Notes under the pieces: model-generated
Told to the model about the DNA's origin: nothing
Database searches by the model: none
Seen by the model: only the letters and a program-made list of their open reading frames with translations
From: Hallerella sp963652365
GTDB lineage: Bacteria > Fibrobacterota > Fibrobacteria > Fibrobacterales > Fibrobacteraceae
Assembly (NCBI GenBank): GCA_963652365.1
Contig: CAVJTH010000011.1
Span: 8,260 to 72,259 of the forward strand
Direction of reading: 5' to 3'
Length of the DNA stretch: 64,000 nucleotides
Shown: positions 16,634 to 25,466 of the stretch, one piece after another
How the letters are laid out: every line of letters starts with the position of its first letter
Position numbering within the stretch: position 1 is the first letter of the stretch
Position numbers and translations under genes: made by a program

Positions 16634-17185
16634 CTAGAAAATCTTCTTCTCGACCTTGCGCCATTTTCCCGGAGGCAAGTCGCCGAGCGAAAGGTTTCCG
16701 ATGCGGATGCGGACGAGTCGGAGCGTCGGGAATCCGACGGCTGCCGTCATGTGACGGACCTGTCGATTCTTTCCTTCGGTAAGCGTGATTTCTATCCAGG
16801 ATGTCGGGATGCTTTTTCGCTCCCGAATTGGCGGGTTTCTTTCCCAGAGCCATGTGGGGTGAGCGACCTTTTTCGCCTTGCACGGTCTTGTTCGGTAGCC
16901 CTTGATGACGATGCCACTTTCGAGCTTTAGCAGCGCTTCGCCGGAAATTTCCCCTTCGACCTGGACCAGGTACGTTCGCGGATGTCGCATTTCGGGATCG
17001 AGCAACCGCTTGACCAGCTTGCCGTCGTCGGTGAGGAGCAGCGCGCCTTCGCTGTCGTGGTCGAGCCTTCCTGCCGGATAGACGCCGCGCGGAAAACCGA
17101 ACGTGTCTAGCGCCGGGTGGTTCCCTTCGGGCGTGAACTGACTGAGGATGCCGAAAGGCTTGTTGAAGAGGAGAATCGTGGACAC
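16634..17185 (-). CDS. RsuA/RluE-family rRNA pseudouridine synthase
   Basis: 183 aa enzyme that isomerises a specific uridine in rRNA. LFNKPFGILSQFT, AGRLDHDSEGALLLTDDG (catalytic Asp in GRLDxDSEG) and EGKNRQVRHM are the family motifs. There is no S4 RNA-binding domain, which fits RluE (23S U2457) better than RsuA/RluB; this is an inference. Start is GTG at 17185: no ATG fits, and a TATATT hexamer lies 6 nt upstream, so the transcript is probably leaderless. Confidence 0.9.
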   Translation of the reverse strand: MSTILLFNKPFGILSQFTPEGNHPALDTFGFPRGVYPAGRLDHDSEGALLLTDDGKLVKRLLDPEMRHPRTYLVQVEGEISGEALLKLESGIVIKGYRTRPCKAKKVAHPTWLWERNPPIRERKSIPTSWIEITLTEGKNRQVRHMTAAVGFPTLRLVRIRIGNLSLGDLPPGKWRKVEKKIF

Positions 17186-17270
17186 GCGGAGAATATAGGA
17201 AAATCAGGCGATTGACGGTTAATTTGTTTAAAACCTGGAAATGTCTTTTGCGATTTGGCTCGGGAGGGGA

Positions 17271-17308
17271 AAAGCAAAGGGTCCGGTTTCTTTCGAAACC
17301 GGACCCTT
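17271..17308 (-). terminator. Terminator of tRNA-Leu
   Basis: A perfect 14-bp stem (AAGGGTCCGGTTTC / GAAACCGGACCCTT) with a 4-nt loop starts just after the tRNA 3' end. On the minus strand it is followed by TTGCTTTT. Confidence 0.9.
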
Positions 17309-17309
17309 A

Positions 17310-17393
17310 TGCGGTCGGACAGACTTGAACTGTCAAGCGGTTGCCCGCACTAGCACCTCAAGCTAGCGTGTCTACCAATTCCACCACGACCGC
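17310..17393 (-). tRNA. tRNA-Leu (anticodon GAG)
   Basis: The minus strand folds as a class II tRNA. The 7-bp acceptor stem is GCGGTCG/CGACCGC. The anticodon arm is CTAGC-TTGAGGT-GCTAG with anticodon GAG reading CUC. A long variable arm (TGCGGGCAACCGC) is typical of Leu, and the T-arm contains TTCAAGT. The discriminator is A (position 17310). CCA is not encoded. Confidence 0.97.
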
Positions 17394-17414
17394 GTTAGAA
17401 TCGTTGACAGCCCA

Positions 17415-17443
17415 AATATAGTTTATTGTGCAGGGCTTGTCAA
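17415..17443 (-). promoter_or_regulatory. Promoter of tRNA-Leu
   Basis: TTGACA (17438-17443), 17-bp spacer, TATATT (17415-17420), read on the minus strand. This near-consensus vegetative promoter partly lies in the last codons of secG. It gives the local standard for -10 elements (TATATT) used elsewhere in this annotation. Confidence 0.85.
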
Positions 17444-17800
17444 GGGGTTTTCTTGAGAATTTTCAACAGGAATCGTTGTCGCCGGGAGCTGCGGAACGGT
17501 CTGCTGTGTCGTCGCCTGCTCTGCGGACTGCTTCAGGGCCGAAGTTGCCTTTGTCGAACGATCGGCCTGGATGGTCATGTACCCGAGGCAGAAGACGAGC
17601 AACAGGTAGATGACGCCGACAACTCGCGTAAGCTTCTGGACAAACGTCGCGGCTCCAGCCGTGGAGAATGCCGATTGCGATGTCATGCCGCCAAGACCTG
17701 CGAGACCGCCCATCTTGTCGTTTTGCAGGAGAACCAGGAGGATGAGGAACAGGCAAAGGAAAACGTGAATGACGATTCCGACCCAAAAAAGTGTTGACAT
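17423..17800 (-). CDS. secG: Preprotein translocase subunit SecG
   Basis: 125 aa. Two transmembrane helices (about 4-25 and 58-78) flank the signature LLQNDKMGGLAGLGG (family form LLQxGKGGGLGGxxG). SecG is the small accessory subunit of the SecYEG protein channel. A hydrophilic, Thr/Gln/Pro-rich C-terminal tail of about 45 residues is longer than in E. coli. AGGA precedes the ATG. It follows tpiA closely (26 nt), an arrangement shared by many bacteria, and is probably co-transcribed with it. Confidence 0.92.
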   Translation of the reverse strand: MSTLFWVGIVIHVFLCLFLILLVLLQNDKMGGLAGLGGMTSQSAFSTAGAATFVQKLTRVVGVIYLLLVFCLGYMTIQADRSTKATSALKQSAEQATTQQTVPQLPATTIPVENSQENPLTSPAQ

Positions 17801-17826
17801 AGTGATTCCTAAAGGTTGTAATGAAA

Positions 17827-18591
17827 CTACTTCGCTTCCGCGGCGTCGATGATTTCCTTGAAGGTGTTCGCCTTCAGACCGGCACCGCCGATAAGACCGC
17901 CGTCAATGTCCTTCTGCGCGAGAAGTCCCGCGGCGTTTGCGCCCTTCATCGATCCGCCGTACTGGATGCGCATGTCTTCGGCGACCTTTTCGCCGTAGAG
18001 TTCCTGGATGACGGAACGGATGTAGGCGTGCGCTTCTTCCGCCTGTTCGTCGGTCGCGGTCTTGCCCGTGCCGATAGCCCAGACCGGTTCGTAGGCGAGG
18101 ACGACGTTCTTGTCCGCATCTTCCGCGGAGACGCCCTGGAGTGCGCCCTTGATCTGGAGGCCGAGGATTTCCTTGAGAGTGCCCGCTTCGCGCTGGGCGA
18201 GAGTTTCGCCGATGCAGATGATGACCTTGATGCCCGCTTCGAGGGTCTTCTTGACCTTGAGGTTCACGGTCTCTTCCGTTTCGTGGAAGTACTGGCGCTG
18301 TTCGGAGTGTCCGATGATGATGTAGTCGGCGCCGATTTCCTTGACCATGTCAACGGAAACCTTTCCGGTGTAGGCGCCCTGGTCCTTCCAGTGGATGTCC
18401 TGGACGGCGAGCTTCACGTTGGAACCCTTGATGACGTCGGCGACCTTTGCCGCGGCGAGATATGTCGGGGCGATGACCACTTCGGTCTTCTTCGCATCCT
18501 TGACCGCTTCGACGATGTCCTTCGCGAGCTGGACGCTTTCGCTCACGGTCTTGTTCATTTTCCAGTTACCAGCAATGATGTACTGACGCAT
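17827..18591 (-). CDS. tpiA: Triosephosphate isomerase
   Basis: Interconverts dihydroxyacetone phosphate and glyceraldehyde-3-phosphate in glycolysis. 254 aa from the ATG at 18591, which has AAGGAG upstream; the frame is open 12 codons further. AGNWKMNKT (catalytic Asn and Lys), IGHSEQR (catalytic His), AYEPVWAIGTGKTA (catalytic Glu and the flexible loop), YGGSMKGAN and GGLIGGAGLK are all intact. Confidence 0.98.
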   Translation of the reverse strand: MRQYIIAGNWKMNKTVSESVQLAKDIVEAVKDAKKTEVVIAPTYLAAAKVADVIKGSNVKLAVQDIHWKDQGAYTGKVSVDMVKEIGADYIIIGHSEQRQYFHETEETVNLKVKKTLEAGIKVIICIGETLAQREAGTLKEILGLQIKGALQGVSAEDADKNVVLAYEPVWAIGTGKTATDEQAEEAHAYIRSVIQELYGEKVAEDMRIQYGGSMKGANAAGLLAQKDIDGGLIGGAGLKANTFKEIIDAAEAK

Positions 18592-18684
18592 ATGGAGAAA
18601 CTCCTTCGATAAGGTTGAAATTTTCACGGAGAATTTAGAAAAAAAGCGCTGCCTTGCGAGACAACGCCAAAACGAAACGCCGGT

Positions 18685-19113
18685 TTAGTAGGTCGATTCG
18701 ATGCTTGCCTTGGGTGGCTCGGATCCGCCGTAGCGGTCGCCTTCGATCTTGTCGAGAACCAGCTCGCTTTCGTAGCCCTTCATGCGGACCGCTTCGGGGG
18801 TCTTCCACTTGAGCCGCGTGATCAGCTGCCCGTCACGGGTGAGGTATTCCCAGACGTAGCCTTCCTGCATTTCGCGGTCGGGAGGTCCCCAGAGAAGATT
18901 CACCATTTCCTGGGTCATGCCCTCTTCGATGTAGCCTTTGAGGAAAATGTCCTTGAGGCGCTTTTCGATGCCCATGCTTTCCTTGGTGGCGAAGTATTCG
19001 CGCTCATACTGTTCGACGCCGCGTTCGACGAGGACAGAAGACGAATAGCGGCTGTTGCACGCCGAGAACGCGAGGGCGGAAAGCCCGATTGCGATTAACC
19101 TGTAAAGTTTCAT
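18685..19113 (-). CDS. Small lipoprotein with SmpA/BamE-like motif
   Basis: 142 aa. Signal peptide with lipobox AFSAC (Cys19), so a lipid-anchored envelope protein. GMTQEMVNLLWGPPDREM resembles the SmpA/OmlA/BamE motif (GMTxxEVxxLLGxPD), suggesting a small alpha-beta fold; homology is not certain. AGGAG precedes the ATG. It lies 55 nt downstream of the MCE-associated lipoprotein and could be the last gene of that operon or a separate one. No specific role is assigned. Confidence 0.7.
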   Translation of the reverse strand: MKLYRLIAIGLSALAFSACNSRYSSSVLVERGVEQYEREYFATKESMGIEKRLKDIFLKGYIEEGMTQEMVNLLWGPPDREMQEGYVWEYLTRDGQLITRLKWKTPEAVRMKGYESELVLDKIEGDRYGGSEPPKASIESTY

Positions 19114-19168
19114 AGTCGCTCCTGAAAGAGTTGTCCTCGAAAAATAAGAATTTTTTAGGAGGTGCGGC

Positions 19169-19795
19169 CTACCGGGCTTCCTTTTCCGCGGTTTCCTGCG
19201 CTTTTTCGGCGAGGATCTTCTCGATTTCGCGGATAGCGTCCTCTGCGTAGCGCGTCACGAGCGCGGATGCCGACTTCGCGACTTCGAGAGGCGTGCGGCT
19301 TTCGAGCGCCTTCCGCTCGTCATAGGCGCGTTTCCAGAGGGTCTTTCCCGTCTTGCCTTCGCGGAGCGTAAGTTCCACGGCGACGCGGGCGAAGGTTTCC
19401 GAAGAATCCGAGTCGATTTCCTCGATCGCGTTCAGGTAGCCGGAAAGTTCCAGGTCGGGGATTTCCGATGCCCGGCGTTCCACCCGCGCAAAGAGGCCGC
19501 TCTCCCGCATGACGCTGGCGACGGTATTTGTCACCTGGTGCTCGGGCGAGCTTGCCCAGAAATCGTTGCCGTAGGACATGAACTCGTAGGGGGATTCCCG
19601 ATAGACGATGTTGGGTTGGCTGTAGGCGGGGTCGATCGAAAACTTCTGGACGACCAGCCGGTAGGGCGTTTCGCTCGAAACCTTGGCGACGCTTTCGCTT
19701 GCGAGCGTGTAGTAGCGGTTCTCGACGGAACTTCCGGCGCAGCCGAAGAGGAACAGCGCGGAAAGCGAAGAGAGGAAGAGTGATGTCTTTTTCAT
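19169..19795 (-). CDS. MCE-associated outer-membrane lipoprotein (PqiC / ABC_trans_aux type)
   Basis: 208 aa with lipobox LFGC (Cys19). The mature protein starts with RYYTLAS and has YRLVVQKFSIDPAYSQPNIVYRESPYEF, typical of the auxiliary lipoproteins (PF03886) that accompany MCE transporters and sit at the outer membrane end of the lipid path. It follows the MlaD-like gene by 14 nt, so context agrees with sequence. Confidence 0.85.
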   Translation of the reverse strand: MKKTSLFLSSLSALFLFGCAGSSVENRYYTLASESVAKVSSETPYRLVVQKFSIDPAYSQPNIVYRESPYEFMSYGNDFWASSPEHQVTNTVASVMRESGLFARVERRASEIPDLELSGYLNAIEEIDSDSSETFARVAVELTLREGKTGKTLWKRAYDERKALESRTPLEVAKSASALVTRYAEDAIREIEKILAEKAQETAEKEAR

Positions 19796-19809
19796 CGGGA
19801 GCCTCGGGT

Positions 19810-20733
19810 CTAACGACCGGATTTCTTTTCGGAACGGATCAGCGCGGACGGGTTCTGGCGAATCTTCTGGGAGAACTCGGAAAGATTCGAAAGGACGATG
19901 TCGAGCTTGTCGAGAACTTCGGAAACGTCGCCCTGCGTGTTGTAGAGGAAAAGGTCCGTGCGGTCCAGAAATCCCCGGAGGGAGGCGAGCGTGGAGACCA
20001 GGTCCGCGTTGATGGTCTTCGTGTCGATGTCCTGGATCTTTTCCTGGACGAGGAGCATGTTCTGTTCGAGCTTCTGGGCGAGTTCCGCCTTTTCGACGTC
20101 GCCGAGAATCTTGCGCAGCGCGGTCGCGGACGCTTCGATTTCCCGGAGGGGCTTTTCCGCGTCGTGCGTGATGCGGCTCGTGTTCGCGCTTGCCCGTTCC
20201 AGGTTCCTGAGCGTATTCTCGATGTGCGCGGCGTTTTCTTCGGAAAGGATCTTGCCTAGCCTGTCGAAAGTGTCGTTCAGGTTTTCCACCGTCGTTTCCG
20301 CCTTGCCGGATATCTTCGTGAAAACGTTTGTCCCGGCGAGGACCTTTCCGCCTTCGGGAATGTCCGGTTCCGTCGCCTGTCCGCCAGACAGCACCAGGTC
20401 CTTCTTGCCGGTGAGCGAAATGCCGTTCGTCATCTGGGCGCGCGTCCCGGTCTTGATGGGGGTGCCGCTCTGGACGTCGAACTCGACGACGACGTTTCCG
20501 AGATCGGTGCTGTCGATGTAGATCTTCGCCACGTTTCCGACTTCGATGCCGTTCAGCATGACCTTCGCGTCGATGGAAAGTCCGATGACGGATTCGGAAA
20601 AAACCGTGTAGTAGCGCGTCTTCTTGTTCGAAAGCTGCTGCTGGGCGATGAAGATGGTGAAGCCGATGGCGGCTCCGAGGCAGATGAGCAGGAAGATTCC
20701 CAGACGAATGCGTTCAGTTCTTGTCGTATCCAT
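19810..20733 (-). CDS. MlaD-family MCE-domain lipid-transport protein
   Basis: 307 aa. One N-terminal transmembrane anchor (about 11-30) is followed by a single MCE domain (about 40-125: VIGLSIDAKVMLNGIEVGNVAKI... MTNGISLTGKKDLVLSGG). A long helical/coiled-coil C-terminus reaches residue 307 (about 150-290). MCE proteins form hexameric tunnels that carry lipids between the membranes. The long helical tail resembles PqiB/LetB- or Mce-type needles more than the short E. coli MlaD. Confidence 0.92.
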   Translation of the reverse strand: MDTTRTERIRLGIFLLICLGAAIGFTIFIAQQQLSNKKTRYYTVFSESVIGLSIDAKVMLNGIEVGNVAKIYIDSTDLGNVVVEFDVQSGTPIKTGTRAQMTNGISLTGKKDLVLSGGQATEPDIPEGGKVLAGTNVFTKISGKAETTVENLNDTFDRLGKILSEENAAHIENTLRNLERASANTSRITHDAEKPLREIEASATALRKILGDVEKAELAQKLEQNMLLVQEKIQDIDTKTINADLVSTLASLRGFLDRTDLFLYNTQGDVSEVLDKLDIVLSNLSEFSQKIRQNPSALIRSEKKSGR

Positions 20734-20741
20734 GGAAGTTT

Positions 20742-21524
20742 TCAGTCCTCAAAGTCAAAATGGATGAGTTCGCGGCTTTTGATCGTTTCCCGGCAGTTTC
20801 GCGCAAAGAAGTCCCGGATAGCCGGAATCTCGGAATGGAGGCCTTCGTCTAGCGTGGCGTCCATCAGGACCAGGCCGCGTTCGAGGTAGATGAACCTGTC
20901 GCAGATGGTTCGAATGCTTTCGAGCTCGTGCGATACGACGACGACGGATACGCCCAGCGTGTCGCGCAATTCGAGCAGAAGTTCGTCTAGCGAGCGCGAC
21001 GTGACCGGATCGAGACCGGCAGACGGTTCGTCGCAAAAGAGAAGTTCCGGTTCGAAGGCGATTGCCCGGGCGAGTGCCGCGCGCTTTCTCATGCCGCCGG
21101 ACAGCTCGGACGGAAACTTGTAGAACGCGTTCAGCAGGTGCACCTTTTCCAGACGGTCCGCGGCGATTTCGTCGAGCGTTCTCTGCGAAAGGCTCGGGTA
21201 GCTGCGTCGCAGGGGAAGTTCGACGTTCTGCGCGACGGTGAGGCTCGTGAGGAGCGCCCCGCCCTGGAAGAGAACTCCCGTGCGTCTGCGGATGGAGTCG
21301 GGAATCGGTTCGCGCATCGGGATTTCCGTTCCGAAATACGAGATGGAACCGGATTTCATGTGTTCGAGCTTCAGGATGTTGTTCAGAAGCGTCGATTTGC
21401 CGGAGCCCGATTCTCCGAGTATCAGACGGATCTCGCGCGGGGCGACCGAAAAGGAAACGTTCCGGAGAATGGTCTTTCGACCGTATCCTGCGCGCAAATG
21501 CTTGACTTGGAGAACCGTTTCCAT
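20742..21524 (-). CDS. MlaF-family ABC ATPase
   Basis: 260 aa. Walker A GESGSGKST (about 38-46), signature ELSGGMRKR, the extended family signature GGMRKRAALARAIAFEPELLFCDEPSAGLDP, and switch VSHEL. This is the ATPase of an MCE/Mla lipid transporter. It is placed between the permease (9 nt upstream) and the MCE protein (8 nt downstream). A charged C-terminal extension (about 215-260) is compatible with the regulatory tail seen in MlaF. Confidence 0.93.
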   Translation of the reverse strand: METVLQVKHLRAGYGRKTILRNVSFSVAPREIRLILGESGSGKSTLLNNILKLEHMKSGSISYFGTEIPMREPIPDSIRRRTGVLFQGGALLTSLTVAQNVELPLRRSYPSLSQRTLDEIAADRLEKVHLLNAFYKFPSELSGGMRKRAALARAIAFEPELLFCDEPSAGLDPVTSRSLDELLLELRDTLGVSVVVVSHELESIRTICDRFIYLERGLVLMDATLDEGLHSEIPAIRDFFARNCRETIKSRELIHFDFED

Positions 21525-21533
21525 GGATGCCCG

Positions 21534-22604
21534 CTAGTAATAGATGAAGGAGAATATCGCATCGGCGACGATGATGCCCGAGATGGACGTGACGACGCAG
21601 GATGTCGTCGCCTTTCCGACCGCGTCGGCTCCTCCGCGGACGTTCATGCCTTTCTGTGCGGCGACGAGAGTGATGATCCAGGCGAACACCAGGGACTTGA
21701 CCATGCTTTTCGCAATCAGGAGAAGCGTGATGCCGTCCTTTAGCGAGAACCAGTAGTTGATGGGGGAAACTTCGCAAATCATGTCGGCGACGATGAGACC
21801 CGCGAGGCATCCGAGGATGGACGCGCAGAAGGAGAGAAGCGGCACTGCGACGCACATCGCCTTGAACTTTGGAAGGACCAGATACTGGATCGGCTGGATT
21901 CCCATCGTACGGAGAGCCTTGATCTCTTCGGCGACCGTCATGCTCGCGATTTCCGCCGTGATGGAACTTCCCGAACGCCCGGCGAGAATGATCGACGTGA
22001 GAAGCGGCCCGATTTCCGCGAACATGAGAAATCCCAGTCCGGAAGAAAGGTACGACGCGGCGCCGACAGCGTTCAGCATTCCCGCGCTCTGGACGGCGAG
22101 CGTGAACGCGATCAGGAACACCAGGAGAAAGACGATGCCGCAGGCTTCGCTGCCTAGCCGGAGCAGCTGGAGAGCCGTGCCGCGAAACGGGAGACGCTGC
22201 TTGTCGAAAGGCCTGAAGAACGTCCAGTAGAGACTTTCGGAAAGCAGATAGAAAAAGGTCTTGAGACCGCCGAAGAGAAAGAATCCGTAATCGCCGAGCC
22301 TTTCGACAATACCCATCCTGTTTTCGGGCTCCTTGGCGGGGACCGTGTGGACCGTTATCTGGGAAATCTGCCTTTTCAGTTCGGGCGAAAATCCGGCGAG
22401 AACCAGTTTTCTGCCGAGCTCCTTCGCGCGGATTCCGATGCTTGCGAGAAGCGATTCGCCGAGAAAGTCGAGGTGGACAAGCGAGGAACCGTCCAGGCGC
22501 AGATTCCCGTTCTGAAAGATTCGGGAACAGCTTTTCTGGATATCCGCGAGCGTTTCCGGGGAAATCTCCCGGGGAAGCCGTAAGGTTGTAAATTCCTTGT
22601 CCAT
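21534..22604 (-). CDS. MlaE-family permease with N-terminal STAS domain
   Basis: 356 aa. Residues about 1-95 form a STAS-like domain (LRLDGSSLVHLDFLGESLLASIGIRAKELG), normally a separate MlaB protein, fused to an MlaE permease. The permease part has GFLMFAEIGPLLTSIILAGRSGSSITAEIASMTVAEEIKALRTMG, the family hallmark, in an approximately six-helix inner-membrane unit. STAS-MlaE fusions are known in other phyla. It is the first gene of the permease-ATPase-MCE-lipoprotein operon; TAAATT lies 9 nt before the ATG. Confidence 0.93.
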   Translation of the reverse strand: MDKEFTTLRLPREISPETLADIQKSCSRIFQNGNLRLDGSSLVHLDFLGESLLASIGIRAKELGRKLVLAGFSPELKRQISQITVHTVPAKEPENRMGIVERLGDYGFFLFGGLKTFFYLLSESLYWTFFRPFDKQRLPFRGTALQLLRLGSEACGIVFLLVFLIAFTLAVQSAGMLNAVGAASYLSSGLGFLMFAEIGPLLTSIILAGRSGSSITAEIASMTVAEEIKALRTMGIQPIQYLVLPKFKAMCVAVPLLSFCASILGCLAGLIVADMICEVSPINYWFSLKDGITLLLIAKSMVKSLVFAWIITLVAAQKGMNVRGGADAVGKATTSCVVTSISGIIVADAIFSFIYY

Positions 22605-22729
22605 CGGGCCCCCAATTTAGAAAAGAATCCGTTTCTGCCTGGAACATTCTCGAAAACTTTTGACGAAAGGCCTTGTTTCGGGGATGGAGCTTGCGATGGA
22701 ATAGCCGTTTTTTTTTTAACTTTTCGCCG

Positions 22730-23707
22730 ATGAATTTTTCGCGCCTGTGGAAGAATGCCGTTCTGTGTGTCGCAGTCCTTGTCGGTTTCGCGTTTGCCGA
22801 CATTTTCGACATGAACGGGCTTTACGGACTGAAATACGGGCCGAATCTCTCGATGACCATTGCCGGGAACACGCCGATTGTCTGGGGACAGTGGCTTTGC
22901 CAGAACTTCAACACCGTTTCCTTCAACTGGATAGAGCCCCTGCGAAAGCTCCCTTACGGGCATGCGACCGAGCCTTCTGCCGCCCTGCTTCGATTTTCCG
23001 CCGATGCCGAAGTGACGCCCTTTTACGGAGGCTTTCGTCTGGGAATCGGAGGACGCCCGTTTGAAATCAATCCGCAAATCGAGGCGCGGTTTATCTATGA
23101 AAACTACACGTATTTCAAGTCCAACGTGGAAATGACTCTCGCGAGCAACGGGAACAGCGGAAACATCGCGGATTCCTGGAATGCGGACTGGATTACGGAA
23201 CGGGTCTATTCGGAGGATGCCGCAGTCGATTTCATGCAGAACTTCGCGTTCTTCTTCGATCTGGAATACGGATTCGGGACCGATGGAATCCTCGGTCTTG
23301 GGATGCACTACACGTTGGTGGACATCAGCACGTCCTACGAGGGAAAAAGCTATGACTTTCGTCGCAACGTCCCGGTTTTCAGCCGCGACTTCATCATCGA
23401 CCTGATCGCCTATGCCTATATTCCCATGACATCGCACTGGGCCATCTCGGGTTACCTGAACCAATACAATACGGGAAATTCCAAGTCGTCGAACGATTCG
23501 TATCTCAAGGAGCCGCTGAGCTTTACCATCGCTCTGATCGGGCCTTCCCTGAACTGGGAAAACAGGCAGAACCGGCTGACTCTTCTCGGCGGTTTCTGGA
23601 AAAGGGAAAAGAAGCGCTTCTACAAGGGGAGCAGAGCGCAGCAGTTCCTAGTCCATCTGCAGTATCAGAGGAATTTTGGCTTCGGAATCGCCGTGCCAGA
23701 GGATTGA
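22730..23707 (+). CDS. Predicted outer-membrane beta-barrel protein, unknown function
   Basis: 325 aa from the ATG at 22730, which lies 7 nt after TAACTT and has no ribosome site. Signal peptide about 1-22 (cleavage near AFADIF). The remainder is rich in alternating aromatic/Gly strands (YGGFRLGIGG, GILGLGMHYTLV, HWAISGYLNQY), typical of an outer-membrane barrel. I recognise no family. Its last 60 bp overlap the 3' end of the convergent secreted-protein gene. Confidence 0.65.
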   Translation: MNFSRLWKNAVLCVAVLVGFAFADIFDMNGLYGLKYGPNLSMTIAGNTPIVWGQWLCQNFNTVSFNWIEPLRKLPYGHATEPSAALLRFSADAEVTPFYGGFRLGIGGRPFEINPQIEARFIYENYTYFKSNVEMTLASNGNSGNIADSWNADWITERVYSEDAAVDFMQNFAFFFDLEYGFGTDGILGLGMHYTLVDISTSYEGKSYDFRRNVPVFSRDFIIDLIAYAYIPMTSHWAISGYLNQYNTGNSKSSNDSYLKEPLSFTIALIGPSLNWENRQNRLTLLGGFWKREKKRFYKGSRAQQFLVHLQYQRNFGFGIAVPED

Positions 23708-24253
23708 CGGAAAGCCGCCCGTTTCGGGAATGTCCCGGGGAATCCTTCGCGCTGTCCGCACCCAGAGCGATCCGCGCCCGCCCTTGCCGGAAAAGTCGAT
23801 AATCGCGGGGAGAACGATTCCGTCGTAGTCCTTTCGGCTGTGGATGGCGACGGTGTCGGGAGCCGCGCTGTCTTCGCAGGGGAGGTTTCCGCGCGCGAGA
23901 CTTTCGAGATGGTTCCAGGTGAGCGGGCTTTCGCCGATGAATTCCTGGAGATGGTGCCTTGCCATCTGGCGGCGAGCCTTTTCCTTTCGAAATTCCATGT
24001 AGCGGAAGTCCTTCGACGAAACGTAGCGGAAGGAGTCCCTGCCCGAAAGGACGATGTCGAACGTGTCCGCGGACCCGGGGACGTGTCTCCAGAAGAGCGT
24101 GAAGTGGACAGGGAAAAAGTCGCGATTGACGAATCGCCCCTCGATGGAAGCCTGGAAACCGGTGTCGAGAGGATTTTCGGGACATTCGGCAGAAAAAAGC
24201 GATTCGGCGAAAAATCCAAGGAAAATGGCCGATGCGAGGAAGAGGCGAGGCAT
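23648..24253 (-). CDS. Secreted hypothetical protein
   Basis: 201 aa with a clear signal peptide (cleavage near LFSA-ECPEN). The mature part is mixed alpha/beta with no recognised domain; two Cys (about 24 and 126) could form a disulfide. It follows the MerR gene by 16 nt and is probably the last gene of rsmG-merR-this. The 3' 60 bp are also coding in the convergent barrel gene. Confidence 0.6.
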   Translation of the reverse strand: MPRLFLASAIFLGFFAESLFSAECPENPLDTGFQASIEGRFVNRDFFPVHFTLFWRHVPGSADTFDIVLSGRDSFRYVSSKDFRYMEFRKEKARRQMARHHLQEFIGESPLTWNHLESLARGNLPCEDSAAPDTVAIHSRKDYDGIVLPAIIDFSGKGGRGSLWVRTARRIPRDIPETGGFPSILWHGDSEAKIPLILQMD

Positions 24254-24269
24254 GTCTCGGTTCCGGATT

Positions 24270-24743
24270 CTAGGCGCTCTGGGCTTCGGCGTTTTCGCGT
24301 TCGGGGAAGAATTGCGGATCGCCGAAGAGTTCCTTTCGGAGCCTGTCGATCGTTTCCGTGTGGGTGACCGCTTCGAGGTTTCCGACCTTGACCGCTTCTT
24401 CGTAGAGGCGAATCTTGAACCGGATCTTTCCCAGGATTTTTTCCAGGGTCGCCATTTCCTTCTGCACGATCAGCTGGCGCCTCCGGAAGAGTGCGAGCCG
24501 TTTGGAAAGCGTTCCGTCGCCTTCGTTGTACCACTTGATGTATAGGCGAATTTCCTTGATGGGCATCCCGGTCGCCTTGAGGCATTCGATCATCGAGAGC
24601 CAGTTGATGTCTTCGTCGGAGTAGCGGCGAATTCCCGAGGAATTCTTCTTTACGAAGGGCAGGAGACCTTCCTTTTCGTAATAGCGGAGCGTGTAGGCGG
24701 AAAGTCCCGTCTGCCTGGAAACTTGTCCGATGGAATAGAACAT
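24270..24743 (-). CDS. MerR-family transcriptional regulator
   Basis: 157 aa. The N-terminal winged helix is YSIGQVSRQTGLSAYTLRYYEKEGLLPFVKKNSSGIRRYSDEDINWL (about 3-50), the canonical MerR head, followed by the long dimerisation helix and a helical C-terminus without a cysteine metal site. IECLKATGMPIKEIRLYI is common in the NmlR/AdhR-type subgroup. Effector and targets unknown. It starts 9 nt downstream of the rsmG stop. Confidence 0.9.
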   Translation of the reverse strand: MFYSIGQVSRQTGLSAYTLRYYEKEGLLPFVKKNSSGIRRYSDEDINWLSMIECLKATGMPIKEIRLYIKWYNEGDGTLSKRLALFRRRQLIVQKEMATLEKILGKIRFKIRLYEEAVKVGNLEAVTHTETIDRLRKELFGDPQFFPERENAEAQSA

Positions 24744-24752
24744 GGAAACCTC

Positions 24753-25466
24753 CTAGAGTTCTTCCGTCTTTTCGAGAACGATCAGCGCCCTGTCCTGCGT
24801 CGAATTCGGAATCCGGTAGAAATGCCTTTCGACGAGCGCGAATCCGTAGTCTTCCGGGTGGAGTGTCGCCAGTTCGTCCCTGACGGCCGGTCCTTTCATG
24901 AAATAGGCTCTACCGCCGGGCTGCAGGGATTTCTGGATGCGCGGAAGGGTGAGTTCGATGAGCTCGAAAGCGCGGCTGATGATTCCGGAAACGGGAAACG
25001 TCAGGCTGCGGCTTGTCACCTTGTGCCCAAAGACGTCGATTCCCTTGAGACCGAGTTCCCGGATGACGAGATCCAGAAACTGGATGCGGTTCGGGCGAGG
25101 CTCGCAGAGCGTGAGCCGGATTTCGGGATTGACGAGCTTCAGGGGAATTCCGGGAAATCCCGCGCCGCTGCCGATGTCGATCATTCTTGACGGCCACTTG
25201 GGAACGTAGGCGTTGATAAGCGTACAGTCCGCGTAATGCCTTTCCACGATCGTTTCGAACGCGTTCAGACGGGTCAGGTCCTGGTCCTTGTTGTGTTCCC
25301 GCAAGAGCCTGTGATAGGACCACAGCTGTTCCAAGGTCTTGGGTTCGAGCTCCACGCCGTGATATTCCAGCAGCTGCCTCAATCCGGCGACCGACGGAAC
25401 GGCCCGCTTTCCGCCAAACAGGGGAAAGTCGATATGGGCGGGGCGTCTGTTGAACTTTGGCTGCAT
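24753..25466 (-). CDS. rsmG: 16S rRNA (guanine527-N7)-methyltransferase
   Basis: RsmG (GidB) methylates G527 of 16S rRNA. 237 aa. SAM-binding motif DIGSGAGFPGIPLKL, then the post-motif segments LCEPRPNRIQFLDLVIREL and ISRAFELIELTL; HNKDQDLTRLN is the usual N-terminal motif (NxxxNLT). An N-terminal extension of about 25 residues is present. The ATG lies 6 nt after TATGTT with no ribosome site, so a leaderless mRNA is likely. Confidence 0.95.
   Translation of the reverse strand: MQPKFNRRPAHIDFPLFGGKRAVPSVAGLRQLLEYHGVELEPKTLEQLWSYHRLLREHNKDQDLTRLNAFETIVERHYADCTLINAYVPKWPSRMIDIGSGAGFPGIPLKLVNPEIRLTLCEPRPNRIQFLDLVIRELGLKGIDVFGHKVTSRSLTFPVSGIISRAFELIELTLPRIQKSLQPGGRAYFMKGPAVRDELATLHPEDYGFALVERHFYRIPNSTQDRALIVLEKTEEL

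Noticed and set aside
20755..22812. 685-codon open frame over the Mla genes
   Set aside because: Out-of-frame shadow of the MlaE and MlaF genes; Arg/His-rich and without motifs.
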